A DNA stretch of 64,000 bases from Microthrixaceae bacterium (lineage in GTDB: Bacteria; Actinomycetota; Acidimicrobiia; Acidimicrobiales; Iamiaceae). Where the stretch lies: contig JADJDU010000001.1 of NCBI GenBank assembly GCA_016702505.1, positions 310,001 through 374,000 of the forward strand. The letters run 5' to 3'. Under the pieces are notes generated by a model. The model searched no databases, had not been told where the DNA came from, and saw nothing but the letters and a program-made list of their open reading frames with translations. Shown piece by piece: positions 35,063 to 43,658 of the stretch. The position numbers and the translations under genes are program-made. Position 1 is the stretch's first letter. Each line of letters opens with the position of its first letter.

Positions 35063-35596
35063 ATGGCTGCGCCTCAGTTCGTCCCGTCGTCTCCAACCCA
35101 CCGACCCCGCACCTACCAGTCGCCACCTCGGCGCCAGGGTGCGTGGAACCTGCACCGTCCGGGCGAGTTGGCCACGGGCCAGCCCGATGCCGACGCTGGA
35201 CGCATGGGGGCTCCCGGGCCGGACCAGGGCTATGTAATCAAGCTCCTGCCGGTTCTGCGGTCCAAGCTCGAGTTGGTCATCGGGGAGCAGCTCGCCGCTG
35301 TCGAACGGGGCGCGGTAGCAGTTGCCCTCAAGCGAGCCGCGCTGTTCGGTAGGGGTCCCATGGCCGAAGACCTCGAGGTGGCCTACACCGTGTGGGGCTA
35401 TCTGGATCCGCAGGCCCCGGCGGATCTGGTCGACGAACGACGTACCCGCTTCGAAGGTGTGCACCACACCGCCGCCCACTACCCAGAGCTTCGGGCGGTG
35501 GCCGATGCGGTCCCGGATTCGGTGCTGGCCAGGTCCTTGCCCGAGGTGGAAGCTGGCTACCGCTCCGATTGGCGACGTCAGCTCGTTCTCGACTGA
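35063..35596 (+). CDS. conserved actinobacterial protein of unknown function
   Basis: 177 residues, not recognised. Start ATG 35063 with TAGCGT 10 bases upstream (short or no leader). The first 55 residues are proline-rich and basic; the rest is soluble and helical (YVIKLLPVLRSKLELVIGEQ, VALKRAALFGRGPMAEDLEV, DLVDERRTRFEGVHHTAAHY). No membrane segments and no known catalytic motif. It lies 67 bases after cimA but probably has its own promoter. Confidence 0.6.
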   Translation: MAAPQFVPSSPTHRPRTYQSPPRRQGAWNLHRPGELATGQPDADAGRMGAPGPDQGYVIKLLPVLRSKLELVIGEQLAAVERGAVAVALKRAALFGRGPMAEDLEVAYTVWGYLDPQAPADLVDERRTRFEGVHHTAAHYPELRAVADAVPDSVLARSLPEVEAGYRSDWRRQLVLD

Positions 35597-35721
35597 GGGT
35601 TATAGGCGGGACAGCCGGCAGTCGCCGAGGCGGCGGCGGACTGACTCAGGGCTGCCCGTGGACATCGGGCCGCCTCGACCTGCGAGGATGGGAACGGTCG
35701 TTCACGTCACGAGGGAGTCAC

Positions 35722-36378
35722 ATGAAGATCGATCGTGACGGTTTCCGCTTCGCCGCGATTCCCGCGGTCGCCTCACTGGTGGCCCTGGCCCGCGGGCACC
35801 GGGTGTTGGCCGCGGTCCTCGGCGTCTTCGCGGCGGCGGTGGCGGCGTTCTTCCGAGACCCCGAGCGCCCCGCAGACCGGGACCGCTTTTCTGACGACGT
35901 CGTGATATCACCTGCCGACGCCAAGGTCACCTACGTGGGTCCCGGCCAGGACGGGGTCGCCCCCGAAGGGTCCTGGCAGCAGGTGAGCATGTTCTTGTCC
36001 TTGGCCGATGTCCACATCAACCGGTGCCCCTACGGCGGAACAGTGACGCAGGTGACCCACCGTCCGGGGCGTTACCTGGCGGCTTACAAGGCCGAGAGCG
36101 CCCACCACAACGAGCGCAGCGAGATAGCGGTCGAGCGGGACGTGGACGGCGTCACTCGTCGGGTGGTCTTCCGTCAGGTGGTCGGCGTTCTGGCTCGACG
36201 GGTGGTGACCAGGGTTTCGGTTGGAGATCAGCTCGCCACCGGGGAACGAATCGGGCTGATGCGCTTCGGTTCGCGGATGGACGTCTTCTTGCCCATGGAC
36301 TGCGAACTGGTGGTCTCCACCGGGCAGCGGGTGGTGGCCGGCGAGACCGTCATAGCCCGGTTCGGCGGGCCGGGGTAG
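35722..36378 (+). CDS. psd: phosphatidylserine decarboxylase, short form
   Basis: 218 residues, pyruvoyl enzyme making phosphatidylethanolamine from phosphatidylserine at the membrane. An N-terminal hydrophobic segment (VASLVALARGHRVLAAVLGV) is followed by FFRDPER, DVVISPADAKVTYVG, FLSLADVHINRCPYGGTV and the self-cleavage site RFGSRMDVF; Ser184 (codon at 36271) would become the pyruvoyl group. Its stop shares a base with the pssA start (TAGTG), so the two act as one unit making PS and then PE. Confidence 0.93.
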   Translation: MKIDRDGFRFAAIPAVASLVALARGHRVLAAVLGVFAAAVAAFFRDPERPADRDRFSDDVVISPADAKVTYVGPGQDGVAPEGSWQQVSMFLSLADVHINRCPYGGTVTQVTHRPGRYLAAYKAESAHHNERSEIAVERDVDGVTRRVVFRQVVGVLARRVVTRVSVGDQLATGERIGLMRFGSRMDVFLPMDCELVVSTGQRVVAGETVIARFGGPG

Positions 36379-37358
36379 TGATCCCCGGACAAGACCACAA
36401 CGGGGCCTCGTCCCCCGCTGAGCCCGGTGGCGAGCGGGGTCGGCCCAACGGCGTTGGACGACGGCGACGCCTGCGTTTCCGGCTGGTGTCACCAACCGGC
36501 GCCACCGTTGTTGCACCGGGCCGTCTCGAGGGGCGCAGTCGGCTCGGAGCCATGCTGCCCAGCATGTTCACCCTGGTGAACCTGATGTGTGGGTTCTCGT
36601 CGATCCTGGCGTCGATAGATGGACAGCATCGTCACGCGGCGGTGCTGATCGCCGTCGCCGTGCTGTTCGACATCGCCGACGGTGCCGTGGCCCGAGCGGT
36701 GGGGGCCATCACCCCGTTTGGTCTCCAGTTCGACTCTCTCGCCGACCTCACCTCGTTCGGGATGGCTCCCGCACTATTGCTCTACACCCGGTGGTTGGGG
36801 GAGCTGTACTGGGTGGGTTGGCTGGCCGCCGGGCTGTGGATCGCGTGTGCCGCCTTCCGCCTGGCCCGGTTCAACGTCACCGTCGATCCCCACGCCGACA
36901 AGCGGTACTTCATCGGCCTGGCCAGCCCCGGTGCGGCCGGGGTCGTAATCGCGACCGTGTTCGCCTTCGACCCGGCACCCGAAGGCTGGCAGCGTTGGGT
37001 ACCGGTGGTGGTTGCGGTGGTGCCAGCCCTGCTGATGGCTTCATCGTTCCGCTTCCGTTCGTTCCGCAACCTGGTGTCGCCCAGTGCGGACCGCCGGTGG
37101 GTCACGGTGGCGGTGGGTGGCGCGTTCGCCATGGGTCTAGCGGTGGTTCCGGCCGCGACCGGTGTGGTGGTGGCCTACAGCTACGTCCTGTCGTGCCCCC
37201 TCGGTTGGGCTACGGCCCCGATCCGGGCCCGGGTGTTCGGCCCCGAGGCGGTTGCTCCTCATCGTCATCGGCTTCCATCGGTCTTCTTCCCCGAGGTGGA
37301 CGACTCAGGTGATCTCGACGACTCCGATGACCCAGGGTCCGTGACCGAATCGGGCTGA
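36378..37358 (+). CDS. pssA: CDP-diacylglycerol-serine O-phosphatidyltransferase
   Basis: 326 residues, CDP-alcohol phosphatidyltransferase. A basic ~55-residue N-terminal extension precedes the membrane part. The signature D-G-x2-A-R-x8-G-x3-D-x3-D is seen in DIADGAVARAVGAITPFGLQ followed by FDSLAD, and some six to eight helices follow. Coupling to psd favours phosphatidylserine synthesis over other CDP-alcohol reactions. GTG 36378 overlaps the psd stop. The C-terminal 50 residues are hydrophilic and acidic. Confidence 0.9.
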   Translation: MIPGQDHNGASSPAEPGGERGRPNGVGRRRRLRFRLVSPTGATVVAPGRLEGRSRLGAMLPSMFTLVNLMCGFSSILASIDGQHRHAAVLIAVAVLFDIADGAVARAVGAITPFGLQFDSLADLTSFGMAPALLLYTRWLGELYWVGWLAAGLWIACAAFRLARFNVTVDPHADKRYFIGLASPGAAGVVIATVFAFDPAPEGWQRWVPVVVAVVPALLMASSFRFRSFRNLVSPSADRRWVTVAVGGAFAMGLAVVPAATGVVVAYSYVLSCPLGWATAPIRARVFGPEAVAPHRHRLPSVFFPEVDDSGDLDDSDDPGSVTESG

Positions 37359-37477
37359 TCCTGGATCCGCAGAGTGGCAGAGCCTTGCGGCGGTCGGCTG
37401 ATCCTCTTGGGCGCTGGTCGTAGCGGCGGTGAGCGCCGGCTCCCAAGGCTGTCGGGGGTGGTCGTTACCATGGCCCG

Positions 37478-38905
37478 GTGTCCAACCCCGTCGTAGTCCG
37501 TTTTGCTCCATCACCCACCGGCTACCTGCACGTCGGCTCGGGTCATTCCGCCCTGGCCAACTGGATGTTCGCCCGCCACAACGGTGGACGTTTCCTCCTT
37601 CGCATAGAGGACACCGACGCCGAGCGGAACCGACCTGAGCTGGTCGACAACGTGCTCGAGATGCTGGCGTGGATGGGGTTGGAGTGGGACGGCGACCCGG
37701 TGCACCAGAGCGATCGGGGGGACCTGTACCTGGACGCGGCGGCCAAGCTGGTCGCCACCGGTGCGGCCTACTACTGCTCGTGTACCGGTGAGGAGGTCCA
37801 GGCCCGCAACGCTGCTGCCGGCGGCAAGCCCGGTTACGACGGCTTCTGTCGAGACCGTGACCTCGAGGCGGGGCCGGGCCGGGCTTTGCGTTTTGCCACC
37901 CCTCGTGAGGGCCGTACCGGCTGGACCGACCTGGTCCGGGGAGAAGTGTCCTTCGCCAACTCCGACATCGAAGACTTCGTGGTCGTGCGCGGCAATGGTG
38001 CGCCCATGTTCTTGCTGGCCAACTCCTTCGACGACGCCGACATGGGCATCACCCACGTGATCCGGGGTGAGGATCACGTAAACAGCACGCCAAAGTACCT
38101 GCTGTTGAGGGAGGCGCTGGAGCTGGGCGTGCCCACCGCATTCGCCCATCTGCCGTTGCTGGTCAACGAAGCGCGCAAGAAGCTGTCGAAGCGTCGAGAC
38201 GACGTGTCCATGTCAGACTACCGGGACCGGGGGTACCTCCCCGAGGCCATGGTCAACTATCTGGCCCTGTTGGGTTGGGGGCCAGCCGATGGGGTGGAGG
38301 TGAGGCCGATATCGGAGATCGTCGACCTGTACCGCCTGGAAGACGTAAACGCTGCTCCGGCCTTCTTCGATCAGAAGAAGCTGAGCTTCGTCAACGCCGA
38401 GAAGATCCGTTCGTTGTCGGCGTCGGAGTTCTTGGAGGTGGCCGATCCGTTCCTCACCAGGGGCGAACCGGCCCGGGCCGCGCTGGAGTCCATGGCGACC
38501 GAGGTGCAGGAGCGGGTGCGCACCCTGGCCGAGGTGGAGCCGATGATCGAGTTCTTGGTGGTCGACGCCCCAACCTTCGACGAGGATTCCTGGACCAAGG
38601 TCGTGACCAAGGGCAAGAAGGTGGCCGAGATGCTCGATGCCACCGTCGCCGGTCTCGAGACGCTGGCCGACTCGGGGGTAGATGCCTGGGTCCCGCACAA
38701 GATCCAGGAGGCGGTGGCGGGAGCGGCGGTGGCCGCGGGGTTGGTGAACGCCGAAGGCGCTCCCCAACTGTCCAAGGCCCAGGGGCCGGTGCGCCTGGCT
38801 GTTAGCGGGCGATCCGTTGGGCCGCCCTTGTGGGAGTCGCTCACGGTGCTCGGTCCCGAGAGGACCCTGGCTCGGTTGAGAGACCTTCGGTCCCGCCTGG
38901 ACTGA
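37478..38905 (+). CDS. gltX: glutamyl-tRNA synthetase
   Basis: 475 residues, class I synthetase. HIGH-type motif PTGYLHVGSGHSALANWMF, KMSKS-type motif KLSKRRDDVS, and RIEDTDAERNRPE; the anticodon-binding helical part ends in LARLRDLRSRLD. It charges tRNA-Glu, and probably also tRNA-Gln if GatCAB is used as in other actinobacteria (not in this window). GTG 37478 has TACCAT six bases upstream, so it is probably leaderless. The stop overlaps the next start by TGATG. Confidence 0.95.
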   Translation: MSNPVVVRFAPSPTGYLHVGSGHSALANWMFARHNGGRFLLRIEDTDAERNRPELVDNVLEMLAWMGLEWDGDPVHQSDRGDLYLDAAAKLVATGAAYYCSCTGEEVQARNAAAGGKPGYDGFCRDRDLEAGPGRALRFATPREGRTGWTDLVRGEVSFANSDIEDFVVVRGNGAPMFLLANSFDDADMGITHVIRGEDHVNSTPKYLLLREALELGVPTAFAHLPLLVNEARKKLSKRRDDVSMSDYRDRGYLPEAMVNYLALLGWGPADGVEVRPISEIVDLYRLEDVNAAPAFFDQKKLSFVNAEKIRSLSASEFLEVADPFLTRGEPARAALESMATEVQERVRTLAEVEPMIEFLVVDAPTFDEDSWTKVVTKGKKVAEMLDATVAGLETLADSGVDAWVPHKIQEAVAGAAVAAGLVNAEGAPQLSKAQGPVRLAVSGRSVGPPLWESLTVLGPERTLARLRDLRSRLD

Positions 38906-39576
38906 TGGCCGGCATCGACCCGCTGGCGAGAAGCCGCGACGATGCAGGCGGCGGAGTTTCGTTACGTCGTCGTTGGTGGCGGCACCTTCGCTGGCCCACC
39001 CTCATGGCCTTTGCTGTGGTGGTGCTGGTCGCCTCATATGTGGCGGCCACATTCGTGCAGGTGTGGCAGGCGTCTCGCCACGATGGCCGCGTCCGCGCCG
39101 ACGCGATCGTGGTGCTGGGTGCCGCTCAATACAACGGGGTCCCGTCGCCGGTGCTGCGCCAGCGCCTCGATCATGCCCTGGACCTCTATATGGAAGGTTT
39201 GGCGCCACTGGTCGTGGTCACAGGAGGGCGTCAGCCCGGAGATCGTTTCACCGAGGCCACGGCCGGATACAACTACCTGCGTGAGCACGGTCTGACCGAT
39301 GAGGTGATTCGAAAAGAGGTTCAAGGGGCCAGCACCTATGAGTCTCTGGCCTCGGTGGCCCGGTTCTTGCGTGACGAGGGCATCTCCGACGTGGTGCTGG
39401 TGTCGAGCCCGGCCCACAGCCGCCGCGTGGCCGACATCGCTGAGGAAGTGGGTCTGAGAGCCACCGTGTCGCCGACGTCGGGTTCGGCGTCCTTTCGGGC
39501 GCTGGCTCGTGAGACGGCCGCGGTGTCCATCGGCCGATTGGTGGGCTACCGCCGCCTGGACCATTTCTGGAGTTGA
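38905..39576 (+). CDS. YdcF/DUF218-family membrane protein
   Basis: 223 residues. One N-terminal membrane helix (PTLMAFAVVVLVASYVAATF), then a DUF218 (SanA/ElyC/YdcF) domain with DAIVVLGAAQYNGVPSPVLR, VTGGRQPGDRFTEA, and SSPAHSRRVADIAEEVG. Family members act in envelope maintenance or vancomycin tolerance; the reaction is not well established. Start ATG 38905 overlaps the gltX stop, so it is co-transcribed with the synthetase. Confidence 0.85.
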   Translation: MAGIDPLARSRDDAGGGVSLRRRWWRHLRWPTLMAFAVVVLVASYVAATFVQVWQASRHDGRVRADAIVVLGAAQYNGVPSPVLRQRLDHALDLYMEGLAPLVVVTGGRQPGDRFTEATAGYNYLREHGLTDEVIRKEVQGASTYESLASVARFLRDEGISDVVLVSSPAHSRRVADIAEEVGLRATVSPTSGSASFRALARETAAVSIGRLVGYRRLDHFWS

Positions 39577-39765
39577 GGACGAGCGCTCTGACCTGCTGTT
39601 CTCTTGGGCTGCGCATCCCGTTCTGTTCCTTTCGACCCACCCCGTACCACCGAGTTACGCGGTGAGATACGTGGTGGCTCGAGTGGATCCCGTCGTGGGT
39701 GAAGACGGCACGCCTGGGGGCCATGGTTCTCGCCGTCGTAGGTCCTCAGCGGGAAAATGCAGCGA

Positions 39766-40287
39766 TCATTCGGCTTCTCCGGCGAGACGCCTGAGCTCGG
39801 GGAGAGCGTGGCGGTCCTTCGGGCGATCAGCCCATTCCTTCGACGCGATGATGTCCGGCAGCGATGCCACCCGAACCACTGCTCCAGCGACCTGCATCGG
39901 TGTCGCTCGACCGGCGAGATCGTCGTAGAACGCCCGCCCACCATCTCGAGTTGGAATCGCTGTCAGGACATCCAGATCGCCTGCGTCAGTTCGCCACGTC
40001 GAGATGTCCATGCGAGCGAGTGACTCCTCGTCGAGCCTTGTCGGGAGGGCACGGGCCTCGTCGTCATCGAGGCCCTCCACCCGAAGGAAGGCGTTCAAAT
40101 CCCTCATCGCCGCAGCGAGGCGAGCGAGGTTCTCCTTCGATGTCGCCGGCAGCGAGTCGAAATCGGCGGTCGGGCGGGTCGCTCCGTGGAGCTGGGCACC
40201 GATGCCGCCAACAACCAGGTACTGCACGTCGTGCTCGTCGAGACACTCGATGATGCGTGCTCGATCGAGTGGTGGTCCGCCAGCCAC
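39766..40287 (-). CDS. nucleotidyltransferase-like toxin candidate (AbiEii/DUF6036 type)
   Basis: 173 residues. Nucleotidyltransferase core: VQYLVVGGIGAQLHGATRPT then ADFDSLPATSKENLARLAAA (the G-G-x-A..H-G..R-x-T-x-D-x-D pattern), and DIIASKEWADRPKDRHALPE, the 'K...R.KD..D' helix of the same fold. This resembles the toxin part of nucleotidyltransferase toxin-antitoxin pairs. The second catalytic acid of the usual D-x-D is S here (D-F-D-S has D-F-D, so the pair is retained). GTG start; nine bases after the small upstream gene. Sits in the island at tRNA-Lys. Confidence 0.65.
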   Translation of the reverse strand: MAGGPPLDRARIIECLDEHDVQYLVVGGIGAQLHGATRPTADFDSLPATSKENLARLAAAMRDLNAFLRVEGLDDDEARALPTRLDEESLARMDISTWRTDAGDLDVLTAIPTRDGGRAFYDDLAGRATPMQVAGAVVRVASLPDIIASKEWADRPKDRHALPELRRLAGEAE

Positions 40288-40296
40288 CCGATCGTC

Positions 40297-40482
40297 CTAC
40301 CTGCCCTTGGAAGCGAGCTCGGACTCGAGCTGAGCGAAGAACTTCAGCACGGCTTCCTTGGAATCGAGCCGCTGCCCGTCGCTCGTGATCGACACATCGT
40401 CCGCCGATGGAGGAGGCGCGTCACGCAACATCTCGTTGAACTCCTCACGGGTCAGCACCCGATCGAACGGCTCCTCGGTCAC
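40297..40482 (-). CDS. small antitoxin candidate paired with the nucleotidyltransferase
   Basis: 61 residues, acidic and helical (LTREEFNEMLRDAPPPSADD, LDSKEAVLKFFAQLESELAS). GTG start at 40482; it ends nine bases before the nucleotidyltransferase gene and would be translated first, as is usual for antitoxins. No named family recognised; the role is inferred from its size and position. Confidence 0.55.
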   Translation of the reverse strand: MTEEPFDRVLTREEFNEMLRDAPPPSADDVSITSDGQRLDSKEAVLKFFAQLESELASKGR

Positions 40483-40659
40483 ACCGTAATGCTATGGGCT
40501 CCAGGAACATCCCGCATCTCGCCTGAGCGTGTCGGCGAACGGGCAACCTCCGGAGGACGTGTGTACGCGACCTCTACCGGCGATTGGGTGAGGTCAAGGT
40601 CCTCCCCTCATGCCCCCAGCGCCCGCTCGATGTCACCTCTACACCGTGTCGCGGGTCGC

Positions 40660-40785
40660 CACCGCGTAAGTGGGTCTGATACGCCCCTGGCACTCGAGCA
40701 CGGAAACGGCGGAAACCCCTGCGTGAGCAGGGGCTTCCGGGCGGTGCGCCCCGGGGATTCGAACCCCCAACCTGTGGATTAAGAG
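40660..40785. repeat. left direct repeat of the tRNA-Lys island (att-like)
   Basis: 126 bases collinear with 41722-41848, with about 15 mismatches and one indel in my hand alignment, most of them in the outer third. It includes a decayed copy of the tRNA terminator hairpin and the tRNA 3' half up to the anticodon. Confidence 0.8.
40742..40785 (-). pseudogene. truncated tRNA-Lys 3' half
   Basis: The same sequence as the intact tRNA-Lys (41804-41878) from the 3' end to the anticodon loop, with one G lost in the acceptor/T-arm junction and CCG in place of CCA. The 5' half is absent. This is the typical remnant of site-specific integration into a tRNA gene. Confidence 0.85.
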
Positions 40786-40980
40786 CCCGACGAACAGTGT
40801 GTCGTTGCGTACCGATCCGTCCCCTGACCTGCCGTTGTATTGGGTCGTCCGTCCCGTTCCGTCCCCACGGAACGCGGCGCGATACGCGGTGGCGAGACCC
40901 GTCGGATCGCGCATTGTTCCGAGACTTGCCTCTGTGGGTGAGGTGAGCCAGTGTCGCGTGGGGCGAAGGTTCGGCTGACT

Positions 40981-41295
40981 TCAGATCTGGCGGCCGGCGC
41001 CGAAGTCGGGGCTGCGTCGCTGGTGGTAGACGGCCACGACCACGACGGTGTTGTCGACGATGCGGTAGCGGACCAGGTACGGGAAGCCTTTGGTGCCGAC
41101 TCGTCGCTCGATCACCTCGCCATCGACTTCGATGACCGGTGATCCGGAGTTTGGCCAGTCGGCTACCTGAGCGATCGTTGCGTGGACCGTGGCAAAGAAG
41201 CGCTTGCCCAGTCCGCTCTCCTGGGCCTCGTACCAGGCCCATGTCTCGACGAGGTCGTCCTCGGCGAGGGGATGGAGCCTGACTGGCAGGCTCAT
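40981..41295 (-). CDS. RelE/ParE-family toxin
   Basis: 104 residues. Small basic protein with the ParE-type pattern: RLHPLAEDDLVETWAWYEAQ, GKRFFATVHATIAQVADWP, then ERRVGTKGFPYLVRYRIVDN and VVAVYHQRRSPDF at the C-terminus. The F-P-Y-x-V-x-Y and H-x-R-R-x-P motifs are family hallmarks. It would be a toxin (ribosome-dependent RNase or gyrase poison) neutralised by the gene just upstream. Start ATG overlaps the antitoxin stop (ATGA). Confidence 0.85.
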   Translation of the reverse strand: MSLPVRLHPLAEDDLVETWAWYEAQESGLGKRFFATVHATIAQVADWPNSGSPVIEVDGEVIERRVGTKGFPYLVRYRIVDNTVVVVAVYHQRRSPDFGAGRQI

Positions 41296-41543
41296 TCAGC
41301 GGCGGACGATGCTCGGAGTCCGTCGATGCGTTCGCTCACGTGCTCCCAGGTAACGACTTGGGCCTCACCCGACGTGAGCATGGCCATGCGTCGCTCGGTC
41401 TCTTCGGACCACAGCCGTTCCACCTCGGCCTCGTCGCCCTGATCCTCGTCCAGACTGGCCAGCAGACCCGAAGCCAACTTGGCTCGGTCCGCAGGCGACA
41501 ACGCTAGGGCCTGTTCCAGGAGAGCATCGGGTGCCGCAGCCAT
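41292..41543 (-). CDS. addiction-module antitoxin (PF09720-like)
   Basis: 83 residues: ALALSPADRAKLASGLLASL then DEDQGDEAEVERLWSEETER, and a C-terminal tail with ERIDGLRAS. The 'L....R..LA..LL.SLDE....V...W..E...R' layout matches the putative addiction-module component family, the usual partner of RelE/ParE toxins. First gene of the pair; overlaps the toxin start. Confidence 0.8.
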   Translation of the reverse strand: MAAAPDALLEQALALSPADRAKLASGLLASLDEDQGDEAEVERLWSEETERRMAMLTSGEAQVVTWEHVSERIDGLRASSAAE

Positions 41544-41721
41544 GGGCCCAAGTTACCAGCGAGGTCCAGTCCTGTGCGGCTGACGGCATTGACTAACTCG
41601 AAACCTCCGCGTGGGAGAGTCGTTGCCTCATGTAGTTCCTCCGCTTGGGGTGCGGACCGCTACGCCATGATCGATGGTGCAACGACGTGCGGTCACGAAC
41701 CAACTGGCAACGAAATACCGG

Positions 41722-41848
41722 CACCGCGTAACTGGGTCTGAGGCACCTTCGGCCCATGCGCCCGGAAACGACGGAAGCCCCTGCGTGAGCAGGGGCTTCC
41801 GGGTGGTGCGCCCCGGGGGATTCGAACCCCCAACCTGTGGATTAAGAG
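41722..41848. repeat. right direct repeat of the tRNA-Lys island (att-like)
   Basis: Partner of 40660-40785. Its right end lies inside the intact tRNA-Lys gene, ending directly after the anticodon, so the element's left and right ends are marked by the same tRNA segment, 1062 bases apart. Confidence 0.8.
41773..41800 (-). terminator. terminator of tRNA-Lys
   Basis: Perfect 12-base stem GGAAGCCCCTGC with GCAGGGGCTTCC around a 4-base loop, three bases after the encoded CCA of tRNA-Lys. Confidence 0.8.
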
Positions 41849-41878
41849 TCCATTGCTCTGCCATTGAGCTAGAGGCGC
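41804..41878 (-). tRNA. tRNA-Lys (CTT)
   Basis: Acceptor GCGCCTC with GGGGCGC, D arm GCTC/GAGC, anticodon loop CTCTTAA (anticodon CTT), T arm GGGGG-TTCGAAT-CCCCC, CCA encoded. A complete cloverleaf. The target of the island to its left. Confidence 0.95.
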
Positions 41879-42021
41879 GTGGCGACTCTAGTGCAATGCC
41901 CCCGAACCGATGCCAACCAGAACCGCACCGATGAGTCAGATCAACGGCCCTTCGGACGTGGCGTTTCGGGCACCGAAAATGACTCACGGCCGGTCACCCG
42001 AAGGGGTGCCGACCGTGAGAA

Positions 42022-42099
42022 TGGGGTGACCGAGGGGATTCGAACCCCCGACATCCGCGACCACAACGCGGCGCTCTGACCAGCTGAGCTACGATCACC
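42022..42099 (-). tRNA. tRNA-His (GTG)
   Basis: Acceptor GTGATCG with CGGTCAC, the extra G at -1 (42099) and C73, both specific to tRNA-His, anticodon GTG in loop TTGTGGT, and CCA encoded. Confidence 0.95.
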
Positions 42100-42174
42100 A
42101 GGGAGCCGCCACATTAGCAACTGCCGGTGGGACCACAGAAACCGTTCAGGGTCAGATCGGGTGGTCCCGGCGGC

Positions 42175-43482
42175 TCAGCGGCCGCTGGTGCTCCAGTGCC
42201 ACGACTCGCTGGGCAGGTTGTAGAAGCCGTGGCTGGCGGCGTTGGCCTTGAGCCAGGCGTAGGAGGCGCTGCCCCGGCCGCAGTTGGCGAAGTCGATGGC
42301 CAGGCCGATCTCATGCTGAGAGGAGCCGGGCCGGGCGGTCGGCGGACGACAGGCGCTGGCCGACATCTGGTAGATGGCGTAGTAGCTGGATCCGCAGTGG
42401 GCCCGTCGTAGGGCGATCTGGCGTGAGGCGTCTCGGTAGCCGCTGCCGCTCAGGTTCACACCGTCGGCGCGGGCGGCGTTGATCATTCCCAGCACTCGGT
42501 CCTGGATCTGGCAGTTCACGCCGCCGGAGATGTTGGGCACGCTGCACACCGCCACCCCGCTGTTGCCAGAGGAAGATCCACCTCCGCCCGACAGCGGGGG
42601 AAGGGGGGCGCCTCCGCCGCTGCTGCCCGATGAGGCCTGGGCCCGACGCCGGGCTGCCTCCTCACGGGCGGCGCGCTCGGCTGCCAGGCGGGCCGCCAGG
42701 GCGGCCTGCTGCTCGGCGATGCGGGCCGACAGTTCGCGATCGGTGGCGGCCAGGTCCAGCGATCGGGCGATCTGGGAGTCGATGGTGGCCTGCATGTCGT
42801 CGGCCAGACGCTGCTGGTTGGCCCGGGCCGTATCCACTGCGGCGGTGCGTTCGGCCTGCTCCTTGCGCTTGGCTTCGGCCACCTGGCGGGCTTCTTCGGC
42901 CTTCTCCCGCTCGTGGTCGATGTCGTCGGTGGCGCCCTTCAGGCGGTCGGCCACGTCGGCGTCACCCTGGGAACGGAGCTCTATGTAGAACTTGCGGGTG
43001 GCTGCGCTGGTGAAGTCGTTGGTCTCCAACACGCTGAGAACGTCGTCGGCGGTGGGGCTCACATAGGCGGCCACGGCCCGGCGTCGCATCTCCTGGCGGA
43101 GGATCCCGATCTCCTTGTCGAGGCGGACGATGGCGGCCTCGGCAGCCTCGATGTCCTTCTCGGCCTGGGCCACCTCGCCCTCGATGCGAGACAGCGCCTC
43201 CTCTTGGGCGCGCAGGTCCTCTTCGATCAACTGGAGGGCGTCGTCGATCTCGTCGAGCGATGCTTCTGAGGTGTCGATTTGAGCCGCGACCCGAGCCCTC
43301 TCGGCCCGTACCTGGTCACGCTGCTGCTCGAGGCTCTGGGTCGGAGCTGAGTTGGCGACCTGGGGAGCGGACAGGCCGAAGGCCAGAGCCGCCACCGTCA
43401 GGGCCACGCCCAGTGATCGTCGACGCACGAACCGTCCTCCTCTGCCGGGTAGGGGTGAACGAGTTCGACCCGGCTTCGTCAC
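42175..43482 (-). CDS. secreted coiled-coil D-alanyl-D-alanine carboxypeptidase (VanY-like)
   Basis: 435 residues. Signal peptide (SLGVALTVAALAFGLSAPQV, cleavage near NSAPT), then about 215 residues of coiled coil (SLEQQRDQVRAERARVAAQI to AERAAREEAARRRAQ), a Gly/Ser-rich linker, and a peptidase M15/VanY domain with the zinc motifs SQHEIGLAIDF (H-x6-D) and SWHWS. Four cysteines may form disulfides. The coiled coil resembles the regulatory arms of EnvC/RipA-like cell-wall hydrolases, so this may be a cell-division peptidase controlled by its coiled coil. Start as given; an ATG further in would cut the signal. Confidence 0.85.
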   Translation of the reverse strand: MTKPGRTRSPLPGRGGRFVRRRSLGVALTVAALAFGLSAPQVANSAPTQSLEQQRDQVRAERARVAAQIDTSEASLDEIDDALQLIEEDLRAQEEALSRIEGEVAQAEKDIEAAEAAIVRLDKEIGILRQEMRRRAVAAYVSPTADDVLSVLETNDFTSAATRKFYIELRSQGDADVADRLKGATDDIDHEREKAEEARQVAEAKRKEQAERTAAVDTARANQQRLADDMQATIDSQIARSLDLAATDRELSARIAEQQAALAARLAAERAAREEAARRRAQASSGSSGGGAPLPPLSGGGGSSSGNSGVAVCSVPNISGGVNCQIQDRVLGMINAARADGVNLSGSGYRDASRQIALRRAHCGSSYYAIYQMSASACRPPTARPGSSQHEIGLAIDFANCGRGSASYAWLKANAASHGFYNLPSESWHWSTSGR

Positions 43483-43584
43483 ATAATCGTAACAGGTTGG
43501 GGTGCGCGGACCAACGCACCCCGGGTGGCATGCACAACCGCGGGCGCATGGACGGGTTGGTCCGTGCCGTACGATCTCGGCCTG

Positions 43585-43658
<74 letters not shown>

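Larger units (their letters stand above)
40483..40980. other. non-coding part of the tRNA-Lys island
   Basis: No convincing gene. It contains the left copy of the 126-base direct repeat, a truncated tRNA-Lys 3' half, and a diverged ~45-base repeat (around 40823-40865) that also occurs near 39588-39630 on the far side of the first toxin-antitoxin pair. Confidence 0.7.

Noticed and set aside
40574..41242. 222-residue minus-strand frame through the tRNA-Lys fragment
   Set aside because: Runs through the tRNA remnant and over the RelE/ParE gene; low-complexity Arg/Pro sequence.
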